A DNA stretch of 64,000 nt from UBA10649 sp963700745 (GTDB lineage Bacteria; Actinomycetota; Actinomycetes; S36-B12), in the NCBI GenBank assembly GCA_963700745.1, contig CAVOYT010000004.1:121364-185363 (forward strand), in the 5' to 3' direction. Below the pieces are notes generated by a model. The model saw only the letters and a program-made list of their open reading frames with translations, had not been told where the DNA came from and searched no databases. Every line of letters starts with the position of its first letter. Within the stretch, counting starts at the first letter, position 1. Position numbers and translations under genes: made by a program. Below are positions 37,156 through 49,203 of the stretch, piece after piece.

Positions 37156-38976
37156 AAGTAGCCGATCATCATCGTGGCAATCTTTTCCGCATTCTGTTGC
37201 GCATCGCGCACGCTCACGCTCTTTCTCCTTAGCGATGCTCTTTCCTTCTCGGCCACCTGACGCTGAACATCCCGTTGCTCGGCGAGCGTCTGCATTTCCA
37301 CAGCGTGTTGGCGCTGAGCATTGGCCTCGGCGGTCTGCCGATTGGATTCCTGCCGTTCCATGTACAGCCAGCCGCCGCCGCCCAAACTGATGAGCAACAG
37401 CACCGAAGCCGCCAGCGCAAGACTCGTTCGTCGGCGTTTGCTTTCTTCGTTGGCCCGAGCAGACTCCGCCTCGGCTTTCGCTGATTCTGCTTCGGCACGC
37501 TGCCGTTCTGCTGCCGCTTGAGCGGCTTCGGCGTCGGCACGTTGACGTTCAGCCGCTGCCTGAGCCGCCTGGGCGTCAGCACGTGCGGCTTCGGCGGCAC
37601 GTTCAACTTCCGCTTCACGAAGCCGAGTCTCAACGGATTCGAGGTACTCGGTCACTCGCTCAGCCAGCACCGCAGCGTCCCGCGGTCGATCGACCGGCTC
37701 CAGTTCCAGACAATGCCTTGTCAGGGCGATTAAATCCTCGTCGGCACCACAGGCATCCAGGCGTGAGAACGCATCCTCCAGCTTGCCACGACTGGCCATC
37801 CGGAACACAAGAGCGCCGTCTTCAGCCACATACGGCGGCTGGCCGGTCAGGATCTCGCACAGGATCGCCCCCAGACCGAACACATCGGCCCGTTCGTCCA
37901 TGTTGTCGATCTCCACCCGAGCGCCTGTTCGGGCGGCATGTAGGCCGGCGTACCCATCACGCTGCCCATCTGCGTTTGCGAACCCAGGGTACCGAAAGAT
38001 CCTGGGACGTCGCTGCCACCGCTGTCGCCATCGTCTGGATGATGCTCTGCGCTGGTGTTTGTCGTGCGCTTTCTGCTCATCGGCGACACCGCCCGATGAG
38101 AGCACTTTCGCCAGGCCCCAGTCCATCACCTGCACTTCACCGAACGCCCCGACCATGATGTTGGCGGGCTTCAAGGTCGCGATGAATTACCCCTGCGAGT
38201 GCGCATACGCCATCGTCTGGCAAACCTGCTCGAAGATGCCAATGAATTTACCTCGTTCGTCCGCAGCATCTTCGCGTATCAGCCAGCAACTTCTGAGAGC
38301 GTCTGGCCCTTGACCAGTTTCATCGCAAAGAACGGCCGCTTGTCTTTGAACTGCCCGAGTTCATAGATCGGGCACGCGATCCCCGGATGCTGCAGCTGTC
38401 CGCCGATCTGAGCTTCCTCGACAAACCGCTGAATCACTTCCGGCTTGTCCTTGTGCGAATCGAGCAGCACCTTGATCGCCAGATCGCGCCCCAGATCGGT
38501 GTCGCGTCCTTTGATAATCGTCCCATCCCGCCGCGAGCGATCTCACCGTCCAACCGGTAGCGACTGTCGGAATCGGATTTCGGAATCTCGGGCGAGTTTG
38601 GCCGTTGGATCGGTTCGATCTCCCTCGGCTGCCGACTCTCGCAGCGCCACGCGGGGAACCTCGATGGTCTGGCCCAGCATTTTCAGGACACTGTGACCAG
38701 GGCTGCCCACGACCACGGCCTTGTCGCGGCAAACGCCGGAGCCAGCCCAGCCTCCAGCGAGGCGGCCAGGCTCTCGCCCGACACATCCTGCACGATCGTC
38801 GCGTCCATCTACTCGGCGGCCGGTCCAGAAAGCTGCCAGCCTGTTCGTGCCGACGCAACAGTGCTGCGATTCGTTGCGCAGTGGCGAGCCGCACCACAAA
38901 CCTCGTCGAGCCATGCTTCTCGCGACTCGCCGGATGGTTGATCCAAGGCCTGGAGAAAGATGCTTTGTTCGTCGAC
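37151..38976 (-). pseudogene. Ser/Thr protein kinase, left-arm copy (C-terminal half open)
   Basis: Mirror of 59796-61606. In this arm the C-terminal half is cleaner than in the right arm: one open frame runs from KPANIMVGAFGEVQVMDWGL to the junction (with a short scrambled stretch), through the kinase C-lobe, a heptad-rich coil (repeated AAERQRAEAE), a transmembrane helix (LALAASVLLLISLGGGGWLY) and a second coil. Comparison with the right arm gives conservative replacements (LTGQPPYVAEDG versus LTGKPPYVADDG), so two related alleles are represented. The N-lobe is fragmented here. Confidence 0.8.
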
Positions 38977-39024
38977 GCGTGTGTTCCAATGCTGATCGAT
39001 CGGCACCCTGGTTGGGGCCTCATC

Positions 39025-39633
39025 CTAAGGTGCGTGACAGGGGCCCGATTCCCGCCACGTGCTGGCAGATTTTTCGGAAAAAATCATGTTTCACCCGCTG
39101 TCAGAGACCGCCTCGAGCAGCCATGCCTTAGCGTAAGTCCAATTCCGCTCAGCGGTTCGGACAGAAATCTGCTTTGGCGGGCTGTTCCATGGTCAGCCCC
39201 GCGAAGTATCTCAAGGTCACCAGGCTCGCTAATTCAGGACGATCCACGGCAAGTTGCGTCAGTGCTTCGTCGAGTGCGAGCAAATCAGGGCGGCTCGCGA
39301 TGGGACGGTCGGGGTCGAGCAGGCGGTCGCTATTTCACCGCGTTTCAGGGTTTGCTTGCGGCGCACGCTCTCCACCAGAATCCGCCGCATCGCTTCGGCC
39401 GCAGCCGCGTAGAGTGTTCCGATTATTCCATTTCGGCTCGGTCTTCTGATCCACCAAGCGTACGTAGTCTTCATGGACCAGCGCCGTCGGCTGCAGGCTG
39501 TTCCCGCCGGTTCTCTGTGCAGCTCGCGAGCTGCAAAGACGGTCAACTCGTTGTAGACCAGTGGCAACAATTCCGCAGAGGCGGCGGTATCGCCTTGCTC
39601 GATGGCCGATAGAATTCGCGTGACATCGCTCAT
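39025..39633 (-). pseudogene. ECF sigma factor, left-arm copy (frameshifted)
   Basis: Mirror of 59119-59750. It starts MSDVTRILSAIEQGDTAASA and keeps AAAEAMRRILVESVRRKQTL; the sigma-4 half is broken. In region 2 it reads YNELTVFAARELHREP where the right arm has YDELRRLAARELRREP, a local block of changes too dense for simple base-call errors. Confidence 0.75.
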
Positions 39634-40269
39634 CGACGCATTGTAATCGGTCGCCGGGCGAGTAACACGCAATTCGGCTCAACCACCATCGGCCACATGT
39701 ACGTCCGAGCTAAACTCAGCGGAATGCGAAAGACCGCTCAACCGGAAAATCCTGCTTGCGATCGGGCCTAGTCCTGGCAAATAACCTGCTAGTCGGATTT
39801 CCAAGGCAGCGGTTCGGGTTATGAACCCGACAGACAAAAAGTGTCAAGTGTCTCTGTTGTTTGTTCCAAATCCGCTCGGTTCACACAACTTGAATCCGGC
39901 GTAACGCGCTACGATTTATTCCGTATATATCAGCCGCTCAGCACTCCCAGATCAAGTGTGACCAAGATGATGCACTCGCGACTCGCTAAGTGACCGAGGA
40001 CAAAAAGAATCCATTTGTAGTTTTACGCAGTCAAAATCTCCGCCGGTGGTCTCGACCGAGGGCTCGACGCGCAATCGCTAACTCGCGGCGGTTGCCCCCA
40101 CCGCCGCTGCGAAACACGAATTGCTAAACTGCAATGGTACACATCAACCAAGGCGACGAACTGACACGCTGCGAAAGCTTGCGTCTGCGGCGAGTTGAAG
40201 TCCCGCAATGCTTCGTCGTTCGACTGGCTATTCAAACTGCGTTCTTCACCACATGCGGCGGGAATACGG
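39634..40269. other. Non-coding stretch with planctomycete repeat (left arm)
   Basis: Mirror of 58495-59118. No gene is seen. The dispersed repeat of about 150 bp lies at about 39,972-40,130, recognisable by CGCTAAGTGACCGAGGACAA at one end and a GCGGCGGTTGCCCCCACCGC hairpin at the other. Confidence 0.65.
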
Positions 40270-40960
40270 TCAGTTGGTGAGTTTCGCAATCGGTGTCAGT
40301 GAGGTTTTCGGAATTCGACCTCGGAGCCCTCTGCTTGCAAGGCAATTTGCCCTGCGGACGCGGTGCATTCCGGGTGCGGTGGTTTACCAAGTCCTGCCAC
40401 ACTTTGACGGCGTCATTGACGCACTCGATGACCATTGATGGCCTGCCGGTTTTTCCGAGTCGTCCGTCAGGTTGAGAATCCGCCGAGCCTTCCCCTCGGT
40501 GATTCCCCACGTCTCCTTCGGCCGCGCCGCTCGACCATGTCGGGCAGACGGTGATGTCCTCGACGATGCACCAGAAATCGCCGCATGTTGATGATTCATC
40601 TGCACCTCGATCGACTTGGGCATCGAAGCGCCCGCGGCGTGGACGCATGGACCAGCACGCCACAGTTGCCAGGCTTGGCCGCGAAACGGTATTCAACTCA
40701 AGGCGGGTCGTATTTCGCGTCGGTGATCAAATGGCCGTTCGGTTGGCCGAGACTCACTAGCTTGCCATCGCGGGGCACAATGAAGGTCGCCTTAGCGTCG
40801 GGGTGCTCGTCCAAATACGGCACATCGACGTGCAGCCAGTCAGATCCTTACCGTTTGAACAGGCTTGTCGATTCTGCATCCGCCGCAGGCTCAGCGGATG
40901 CCGTTTCGAACATGGTGAATCCGGCAACAGGGCAATGGATGATAGGACATAGCGAGTCAT
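40270..40960 (-). pseudogene. DUF1080 protein, left-arm copy (frameshifted)
   Basis: Mirror of 57767-58494. In this arm the signal peptide joins the mature part more plausibly (ETASAEPAADAES, then TSLF), where the right arm has a frameshift. The downstream half (KSIEVQMNHQHA, DITV, GITEGKARRILNLTDDSEKP) is interrupted several times. Confidence 0.75.
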
Positions 40961-41244
40961 TGTGGCTCTCCTGGAGTTCGAGTGGGGCGAGAGGTTGGGC
41001 GGAGTCAGTGAAGCACCCATTATGACGAGTCAAAAGTCGCGGTGGGGACTGCGGCAGAGCATACCCGCGTCTTCACGGACTATCGTGCACTGGGTCCGCG
41101 ACGCAGTTCATGACTCACCCGTGTCGACAGTCTTTACACAGTGACGCGGAGGTCATTGGAAACAGCATGACGCGTAGCGCGACGCGGTCGGTCGAGAGGA
41201 TTGGGCATTGGAGCAAGATGCCGGCAGCTGCCGGAGCCCAGAAA

Positions 41245-42271
41245 ATGCCGACGACGAGAAATCGCAGTGGAACGTACTTGCGTGCCCGGAGCCTGTCAGA
41301 TGGAACTCACGAAGAGTACTTCACGACACTCAGGAAGTGGACGCAGTGGGGAGGAGGTGTTCCAGTCGGGAACTGCGACGGCGCAGGTTCGTGATTTCCT
41401 CGATGGGTACGAACATGCCGTCGCACGAGGGGACGAATCCCGGCGCACGGCGAACAAGGCTCGCGGGAATCCTTGCGCCATCATGTCCTGGGCGTGGGAA
41501 CAAGACATTATCGGAGCACGCTGCCGCGTTTCCCGACGCCGAGGCACCAACGCGACGTCGCGGGACGACATTATCTGGCAAAGGCAGAAATCAATGCCCT
41601 CTAATTTGCGACACACGAAATGCAGAAACGCCCGCGAGGTTGGGAACTTCCCATCTCAGTGGGACGGTACTGGCGGTGTGCGATTGTCGTCTTCTTCAAT
41701 TACGGAGTCGACACGGGGACCGTTTGGAAGTCGGAACCAATTCACGAAGCATCTGTGGCGGCACGTTTCGTGGGAGCCCGAGTCGCCGAACCGGCAAGTC
41801 AAAGAACAATCACGCTGGGGATGGATCTTCTATCGCAGAGTGAAGACCGGGAAGACTTTCTACCGGCCGATGAATCGCACCGTTCACAGCCACATCAAGA
41901 GCATCATGCCGGAGGATCCCACGATCCAGTCTTTGTCGGCGGTGGATCGCGTCCCAACGTTCGTTTCGGGCAGCTTTGCAATCTGGCTGGCATCAAGCCC
42001 AAGACGGATGTCGAGACCGGCGAAGAGCAACCGTGGCTTCTCAAGGATCTCAGAAAAACATGTGCGACCTACTACGACGAGCACGTCCCAGAGTCGTCGA
42101 TCGAGATCCTCGGCCATTCTGTCTCCGGCGTGACCTATCGCCACTACGCGGATCGCGTCTTTGGCGTTCAAGGCGATTATGACGATCCCTCAACCCTCCG
42201 CGTTCGCGGCGTTGGTGAAAGGATACGACGGCGAATGTCCGTGCTGCCGTCGACGGTTCGCCGACGCTTAG
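41245..42271 (+). pseudogene. Tyrosine recombinase, left-arm copy (frameshifted)
   Basis: Mirror of 56377-57426. The catalytic half is readable over a long run: KDLRKTCATYYDEHVPESSI, then EILGHSVSGVTYRHYADRVF, with the box-II Arg, the LGH histidine and the final Tyr. The N-terminal SAM-like half is split. C-terminal Cys residues (CPCCRRRF) are retained. Confidence 0.75.
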
Positions 42272-42392
42272 TCACGTGCGTAGACTACTTCGCTTTCGTC
42301 ATGTCCTTGCTTCAACTGGTAACTGTATCGAGAATGATCGCCTGCCTACAACGGTTTAGCGGCTTGACTTATACGGAGGTTGCGTCGCCACC

Positions 42393-43360
42393 ATGACGCA
42401 CAGCTACGGCGATCTGGAGCAACTTGATTCGGCGGTCACTCGAGGATTGTCCCGGATTCCAGCTCGGCGTTGAGGTTGACGGCAAGATCAACCCAAGTCG
42501 CCGCAGGCCTCTGGCATGAGAACTATTGGTTTTGGATCCGCGGTCGGACTCCGCCAGGTGCCCAACCGAGATGCCTACGTCCTGCGACTTCTTGAGCATG
42601 CGAGGACTGGCAGGAGGGGCCCGAACGACGTGATCGGCTGATTCGGGAAGCGGAAACGCTGAGGGTATTGGAGAAGGGTGATTTCGGTCATCCGACTCCC
42701 AACGTTATCTGCTTCGTCCAGGACGACGAATCAGAACCGCATCGGAATGATTGAGACCGGTTTACCAGGGTATCCTGGACGGATTCAAGGACCAGTCTAC
42801 GTTGAGACTTGTCAGCCGTGTTGCTGCGAACATTCATCGTCTCGGAATCAACAGGTCCCCCATCTTCCGAGCAGCAGTCGCACGGACCACGTGAAGTCGC
42901 GACTAGCCAAATTCGATGAAGCCTTGTTTGCGGAAGTCCCGGCCAGGGAGGTTCGTGAGTTGGATCGCGGCACAGGTTCCTTCCGACCATCACAGTTGTG
43001 TCTGCACGGGGACCTGCTTCCCAAAACCTGCTTTGCTGCGACCGGTCACGAGGAGCACACCTCGGTTGCAGTTGTCGATTGGGAAATGGTGGGTGCGTTG
43101 GCGATCCGGCGTACGACTCGGCGATCGTCAGTCGCGGCGATCGGAAAGTCCTTGGTGTAAACGATGGCTTGAGGTCCTCGTCGAGGATTACTTGGAATTC
43201 GGCGGCCAGCCGATTTCATTGACCGACGTTCTCCTTCATGAATTACTTCTGGTCCTGCACTGGCTGGAGGAAGCCTGTGAATATCAAAAGCCTGTAACGA
43301 GGGGCCACGGACGACTCGCCAAGTGAAACTTCGGTCTCTGTTCCGACGCACGGGAACTTG
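42393..43360 (+). pseudogene. APH-fold phosphotransferase, left-arm copy (frameshifted)
   Basis: Mirror of 55168-56178. ATG 42393 follows an ACGGAGGT site. The N-terminus reads SYGDLEQLDSAVTRGLSRIP, against SYGHLRVLDSVVAQGLSWIR in the right arm: the same pattern with sensible replacements, the clearest sign of two alleles. The catalytic region (LHGDLLP, then VVDWEM) is split over frames. Confidence 0.75.
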
Positions 43361-43481
43361 CCTCGATGGACACCGCTTGTGCTAGTTCAGGAGTCGACAC
43401 CTTCCGAAGTGACGACTTGAGGTGAGCGGTTGGTGTTCTACGAGATGAGCGGCGTGTCAACGAGCCATCTGTGCGGCTTCG

Positions 43482-44512
43482 TCACCGCCGACAGCTTCCA
43501 CGAAGATCAGCCAGCATCGCGGCAGCCGCTTTGTAGTTCTGTGTGCCGCTGGTGCATCGACGAGCTTCTCGGCCTCGCGAAGCCATTTTTGGGGAGCCTT
43601 GACCATCCTCCGTCATTCGGACGACGTCGTCCCCGCTTCTCAGCTTTGCGTTGCGCGTTACGTCTTCTCTTTTGCTCTTTCGCGTCATGATGCGGAAGGG
43701 CTTCGGGTCCGTTCAAGCAATTCATCGAACATGCCGCCGAAGGCAGCGCTTGGCCAGCCGGATCGAGGCTCGATGGATCGCGGAATCATTTCCGCTTCGA
43801 CAACGCCGGCATCTTCGACAAGACCTTCGGCAACAACCTGTTCGGATTCAAGATGCTCGCTGAGCGCATCAACCCACGTGCCGAAAACGGTGTTGGTGAT
43901 CTTCCGGCGCAGGCGAAGTGGCGACCTTCAGAGGCAGCCGCCAGGATCCTGAAAGGGATCCAGTCCCAAGAGATCAACGCCCCACAAGATTCCACGCACT
44001 CGGCGAGACTTTCCGGGCACCGGCGGCTCAACGATCTCCGGCGAAACGGATCGACTATCCAACGAGTCTACCAGAGCAAATACAGTATTGGTGCATCGCC
44101 GATGAGCAATCGGTTCCGAATTCGACGACGTCATCCAAGCAGCCACCAGGTGACCAGATTTCCTCAAGCTCATCCGGTTCGTGGTACCCCGCCCTTGCCC
44201 TTGGAATCCTTCGTCCAGGTAAGTTCTCCGACGCCGATATACTTCGACCAAACTGGCTTTGGAAAGGGCAAGCCAGTCGGCAGCCGGATTGCGACCTTTT
44301 CCAATGCTGAAATTGGCGTAGTGCAAATGCACATCGTATCCATGTCGCAGCAAGTGTCTGTATTGCCGCGGAAAGTCACCAAAGTGATACTTGTTCTCGA
44401 AGAGCCAACGCGTGATTTCTGCTCGTGATGACTGTTTCCTGGCGTAGGCCAGTTCGCGATCCGATAGGGGGCGATCGACGGCTCGAAACGCGACGAACCG
44501 GTACTCACTCAA
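43482..44512 (-). pseudogene. Conserved hypothetical protein, left-arm copy (frameshifted)
   Basis: Mirror of 53978-55037. It starts MSEYRFVAFRAVDRPLSDRE with a GGAGGT site. Over the first 47 codons it differs from the right arm by seven or eight conservative residues and several silent third-base changes, with no indel, which is biological divergence. Later parts are frameshifted, and the Lys/Arg-rich tail is scrambled. Confidence 0.75.
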
Positions 44513-45287
44513 GACTGCAACCTCCTGTCAACAGCTGTCTTAGCTCCGCTCCTTCGGCGGGATCTCGAGAGCCGACAATCACCAGACCGTAATGCTAACA
44601 AATCTCCTCACTGAAGAGGTTCCATGCTGCCGATGGCACTTCGCCGCGCACTTTCGACGGTCTCTCAGAGTCGGTTCAGTATCATGCATTTGTGCGTGTT
44701 GGGCAATGTAATCGACGTAGATTAGCAAGCTGCGTTTCGACGCGTCGGTGGGGGCGACCGCCGCGTAGGTTAGCGATGGCGGTTCGAGCTCTCGGTTCGT
44801 GATCTCCGGCGGAGATTTTGATTGCGCTAAAACTTCACCTGACGTTTTGTCCTGGGTCATTTTGCGATTCGCGATAATATCATTTTCTATGTGCGCGGGT
44901 GTACGATTTCGGTGTCGGAGGGCCGAGTGTGAAAAGAATGGGCCAAACCGACGCACGCTACGCACACTACACCGGGTCTCAAGAGATAAGGTGATCCAGA
45001 TAGGGCGTTGCTTCGTGGCGGAGAGCTCTGATCCGAAGCGATTCTTGGCCTTTGAGAGTTTCTACGCATTCGATTTTATCGATGCGTCGATTCTTGATAC
45101 CAGTGAACCTCGCAGCCAATCTCCGCCCTGGTCTTGGCGGCGGTTGATACCGCGATCCTTGCTGGAAACTTGCTTCGTCAGGCTTGTCGGCCTGCGTTGA
45201 TGCGGCCGCAGTATAAGATTGACGATGTGGGCATTTGACGTCATGCAAAAGTCGTTCGCAGTCCAGCGGTCTGAGTTCGTAGGTGTT
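44513..45287. other. Non-coding stretch with planctomycete repeat (left arm)
   Basis: Mirror of 53192-53977. No convincing gene. The second copy of the 150-bp repeat lies at about 44,718-44,880 in the opposite direction to the one at 39,972. Confidence 0.6.
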
Positions 45288-48200
45288 CTAGGACTGCGGT
45301 TCGCTCCGCGACCTCGGCTTCATCCGTCGCCTGCTGGCAGTCCGTGACCGGGTCGGTTGGCAGAGATGAGCCAATACGCCGCAGGCACCACGACCAAGGT
45401 AAACGCCGTCGCAGCCCGAAAAATCAGCGACCACGCCTAATAGAAGACGGGGTCCAGCGTGGTTGGATAGGCACCCAGCATGGCCGTTCCCGCCGTCAGA
45501 ATCGGGGCGGAATCCAACGGCTCCACTCTTGAGCAGTGCATCGCGAAGCGGACTTCCGTCACGCAATTCCTCATGGACGAACTCGATCAGCAAGATCGGA
45601 TTGCGCGTCGCAAGTCCTGACAACGCGATCATGCCAATCATGCCGGTCGCCGTGAAGAACACTGGATCGGACAGCTGCTGATCTCGACGTTTCTTGGCCA
45701 AGTTCAGCAGCCTGGCAGAATTCCGATGATGGTCAGCGGGATTGCAACCATCAACAACAGAGGCATGCCTGTTCTTCGTTTGCCAGATCAGCAAGATGTA
45801 GATTCCCAAGCAGGCCGCCCGACGCCGAGATCGCGAAAAGACAGCATCCAGTGCTTCTATTTGCCTTCACCGGCCCAGCGAACTTCGACGCCATGCGCGG
45901 ATTGTTGCGTACTTGCCGCAAGCTCAATACCGCGTTCGTCCGGCCATCTCCGCGAAGACGCGTTGGAGATTCTCGTGATAAATCGTTTTTCCGCCGACCA
46001 CTTCCTCGAAATGTCGCCGATCTGGACCCATGTTGCCACACCTGCGGCGCCTGACGTCAACAAAGCGACTCGGCTGGAGCCCCGCCGTACGGTGGCGCAG
46101 TTCGATACGAAGCGGATTCAATTTGTGTGCAGATGGAAGATGCCCTGGCCAGCGGTCATCATTGTCTCTTCGCCCGGATGTTGGCCTTCCATGTGATTGA
46201 TGCCTTGAATAACAATTGCTTGTCGCGCCGTTGAGCGATGCCTTTTCCTTGTCGAGCACGAAGACGAGTTCTCCTGGTCTGGCTTGAAGGTGCCGACGCA
46301 GCAGCTTCCGTTTCCATTAGCTTGCGCACATGCTCGGCACCTGCCAGCAACTCGTCATAGGACTGACCTGTTCGACCGAATACTTTCCGCCGTCAGCGTG
46401 GCAATTACCGGTGGTCCTGGTGGGCTCGACGAGCTTCATGTTCGCGTTGTAGCGCGACTCGCGATGGTCCCTGCAATTCGTTCCGCAAACGCAGCAGGAT
46501 CTCGTGGCTTTGCTGCTCGCGATCTTCCTTCGGCAAGAGGTTGACTCGGATGTCGCCCACATTGGCTCCGCTGTGTAGTAGTGGCACCAAGCCATTAAAA
46601 TCGATCGGCGAGGACGTGCCGGCAAAGGTCAGCACCTCGGTCACTTCCGGTGCCTCCCGCAGCTTGTGAAACAGCCGGTGCCCGCAGGACTTCGTCTGTC
46701 GTCTCGACTGTGGTTCCTTCCGGCATGTCGATCACGATCTGGAATTCGGCCTTGTTGTCAACGGGATCCTCCAGCGACGGCGATCCCGGTGGCCGCAAGC
46801 ATGAAAGAAAGCACGAACAACACGGACACCGTAACATCAGCAGCCACGCCCACAGGCGACGATTCACAAACGGCGAAACAATCGAACTGTACGATAGGTC
46901 GTGCTGCGTCGAGCACAAATGGTTCTGCGGCCTTGCCGATTCCTCCTTCAGCATGTGATAGCAAGCCAGGGCGTAATGGTGAAAGCGACGACCATCGACA
47001 TCAGCATCGCGATGGGAACATTCAACGCCATCGGGGCCATGTACGGTCCCATCATCCCGGTGATGAAGAACAGTGGCAGAAACGAGATGATCTCGTGGCG
47101 AGGATGACGGTGGGCGGACTTCGTCGACGGCCGTAATCACGGCGTCCATCGGTTGCTGTAGCTGCAGCTTCGAAAGAGTTCTCGACGTCAACAATCGGAT
47201 CATCAACGACCAGGCCTAGCTAGAAACCCAACGCGAACAACGTCACACGGATGTATAGCCGAATAGTTGATCAGCAGCGTCAATGAGAAGGTCAGCGGCA
47301 CGGCGGTCGCGACCACGATCGCTCTGCGGCCAGCCGAGCGTCAATGCAATCAGCACGACGACCAGAATGATCGCCGAGACCAGTTCGCCGACCAACTCAT
47401 TGACTTTCTCGTCAGCCGTCTCGCCGTAGTTGTCGCGGATCCAAACGTGGACAGTCCCGAGGGGATCACTGTCGTGTTCGAGTTCGTGAGTTTTGTTCCA
47501 AACCACGGTCAATGACGGCAAAATTGCGTTCCGTTGGCGATTGCGATAGTCACCGCCGGATAATCGCGATGCCGCTCGGAGGCGTCACCAGCGGCGGTTC
47601 CGCAGCTGGGGCCAAAACTGATTCGCGTGTAGTTCGTTGGTTCTTCGGGGCCGTCTTTCAGTATGGCAACATTGCGGAGATACACCGGGTGGGCCGCACC
47701 GAGCTACGACCAGACTTTCAATTTCCTTGACCGACTGCAGAAACGAACCACTTTCCACCAATACTTCTCGGTTGTCGCGAGTGAAGCTGCCGGATCGCAA
47801 ATTGACATTCGCACCTGCAGGACTTGCGACACGTGCAAGGCCGTGACGTTATGCGCCGCCAATTGCTCAGGGTCAATTTGGACCGCAACCTGTCGTCGCC
47901 GGCCACCAACGATTTCAGTGCGCGATGTGTTGCGCACTGACTGGAGCGACACCTGCTCGGCGACGCGGTGCGCAATTCATGATCGTTGTATCTCTCGCTC
48001 CACAATGTGACGTTGACGATCGTACGTCGTCGACTTCGATTGGCTTGACGACCCAACCCGTCATCGGGCGGGGGATTTGTGTTCACCGCGATCTTGTTGT
48101 AGATCTTGATCAGATGTCTTCGCGGTCTTCGCCGACGTAGAAGGGAACGGTGACGACAGACTGCCCGGTCTGCGTCATGGAATAGACGTACTCGACACCG

Positions 48201-48460
48201 TCGATTTGGTAGAGCAATTGTTCGGAGGCGATCGGTGGAACTTCCCGTTCGACTTCTTCGGCGCTGGCACCTGGCATCGAGACAAAGACGTCGGCCAGTG
48301 GAACGACGATTTGCGGTTCTTCTTCACGGGGCGTGACCAGCAGGGCGACAGCCCCGGCGATCAGCGAAATCACAATGAGAAGGATCGAAAGGTTCCCGCG
48401 CAGGAATACCTCGACAATCCGCGACAAGACTCCGTGACGTCGTTCGTTGAGATCGGTCAT
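45288..48460 (-). pseudogene. RND efflux permease, left-arm copy (many frameshifts)
   Basis: Mirror of 49858-53191. It begins MTDLNERRHGVLSRIVEVFL and shows LIAGAVALLVTPREEEPQIV, FVSMPGASAEEVEREVPPIA and FQIVIDMPEGTTVETTDEVL. At least ten frame changes break it. The start region differs from the right arm (MTDLNERRHG versus MSHDPEAAEH), again strain-like. Confidence 0.8.
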
Positions 48461-48462
48461 GA

Positions 48463-49150
48463 CTACGCGGGCCCTCGAACCTTTTCAGGCAGTGCAACGC
48501 GTTCGCCGATGCGTAAGCCGGAGAGGATTTCGATCTGGGCGCCGATCAATTCTCCGCTGCGGACGAAGCGTCGCTCTCGAGCTCCTGTTCCCACGACTTC
48601 GACTACTTCCAATTGCCCAATTGACTGCACGGCGGAATGACGATGTGGTCCAGGTTGCCAACGGGAATGTGCAGACGGCCAATTGAAATTCCGATATAAA
48701 GAGTTCTTGACTCCGGTGGCAAACTGACTTTCACCAAGACACTGCGTGACGTCGTTCCGCCTGGGGAACGATTTCGCGAACTGTAACTCTTCGAAGTCAA
48801 GGTCAGCCGAATCAACTCGAACGCCCAACTTCATACCAGGCCTCAGGTGTGTAGCCAGACTTTCGCCCACATCTGCATGTAATTCCAGCTCGTTCGGATC
48901 GTGACGAATCGAAGCAGCGGTTCGCCCGGCGCGGCGAGATCGCCGGGATCTGGCGCGTAACGGTCAGCCACGATTCCTGAATTCCAGGAGCATCGATTCT
49001 CCAGGTTAAAGTGAACATGACCTTGATACGTTCAACTTGCTCTTGCGATCGTGTCAGTTGTGCTTGGGTGACCTGGTAGACACCTTCCACGCGATCAAAA
49101 TCCTCCTTGGTCACAGCTTTCTCCGCGAACATCGCCTTGTACCGCTCGAC
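48463..49150 (-). pseudogene. RND periplasmic adaptor, left-arm fragment
   Basis: Mirror of 49171-49861. It ends LRIGERVALPEKVRGPA, a few bases before the permease start. The upstream end reads VERYKAMFAEKAVTKEDFDR (alpha-hairpin), and then the molecule folds back, so the lipoyl N-half and signal peptide are missing from both arms. Confidence 0.75.
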
Positions 49151-49203
49151 CTTGCGGTTCGCGACCGTGAGTATCAGCGATACAAACCGATGTTCGCGGA
49201 GAA
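49118..49203. other. Fold-back point of the inverted repeat
   Basis: GTCACAGCTTTCTCCGCGAA at 49118 is met by its exact complement ending at 49203, with only about 30-40 unpaired or imperfect bases between about 49,141 and 49,175. The turn lies inside the adaptor coding region, where both arms point outward from the same codons. Confidence 0.85.

Larger units (their letters stand above)
34849..49150 (+). repeat. Inverted repeat, left arm (about 14.3 kb)
   Basis: This stretch returns as reverse complement at 49,171-64,000, in the same order: end of UbiA, DprE1, DprE2, truncated membrane gene, junction, kinase, sigma factor, DUF1080, recombinase, phosphotransferase, hypothetical protein, RND permease, adaptor. 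The left arm is roughly 0.5 kb shorter, through many small deletions. Identity is near total around the junction and in intergenic parts, but drops to strain-like levels in several genes. The arm very probably does not reflect a real chromosome. Confidence 0.95.

Noticed and set aside
34975..49150. Reading left-arm genes as extra paralogues or a degraded genomic island
   Set aside because: They mirror the right arm gene by gene around one point and share the same chimeric junction. They are one locus represented twice, not additional genes.
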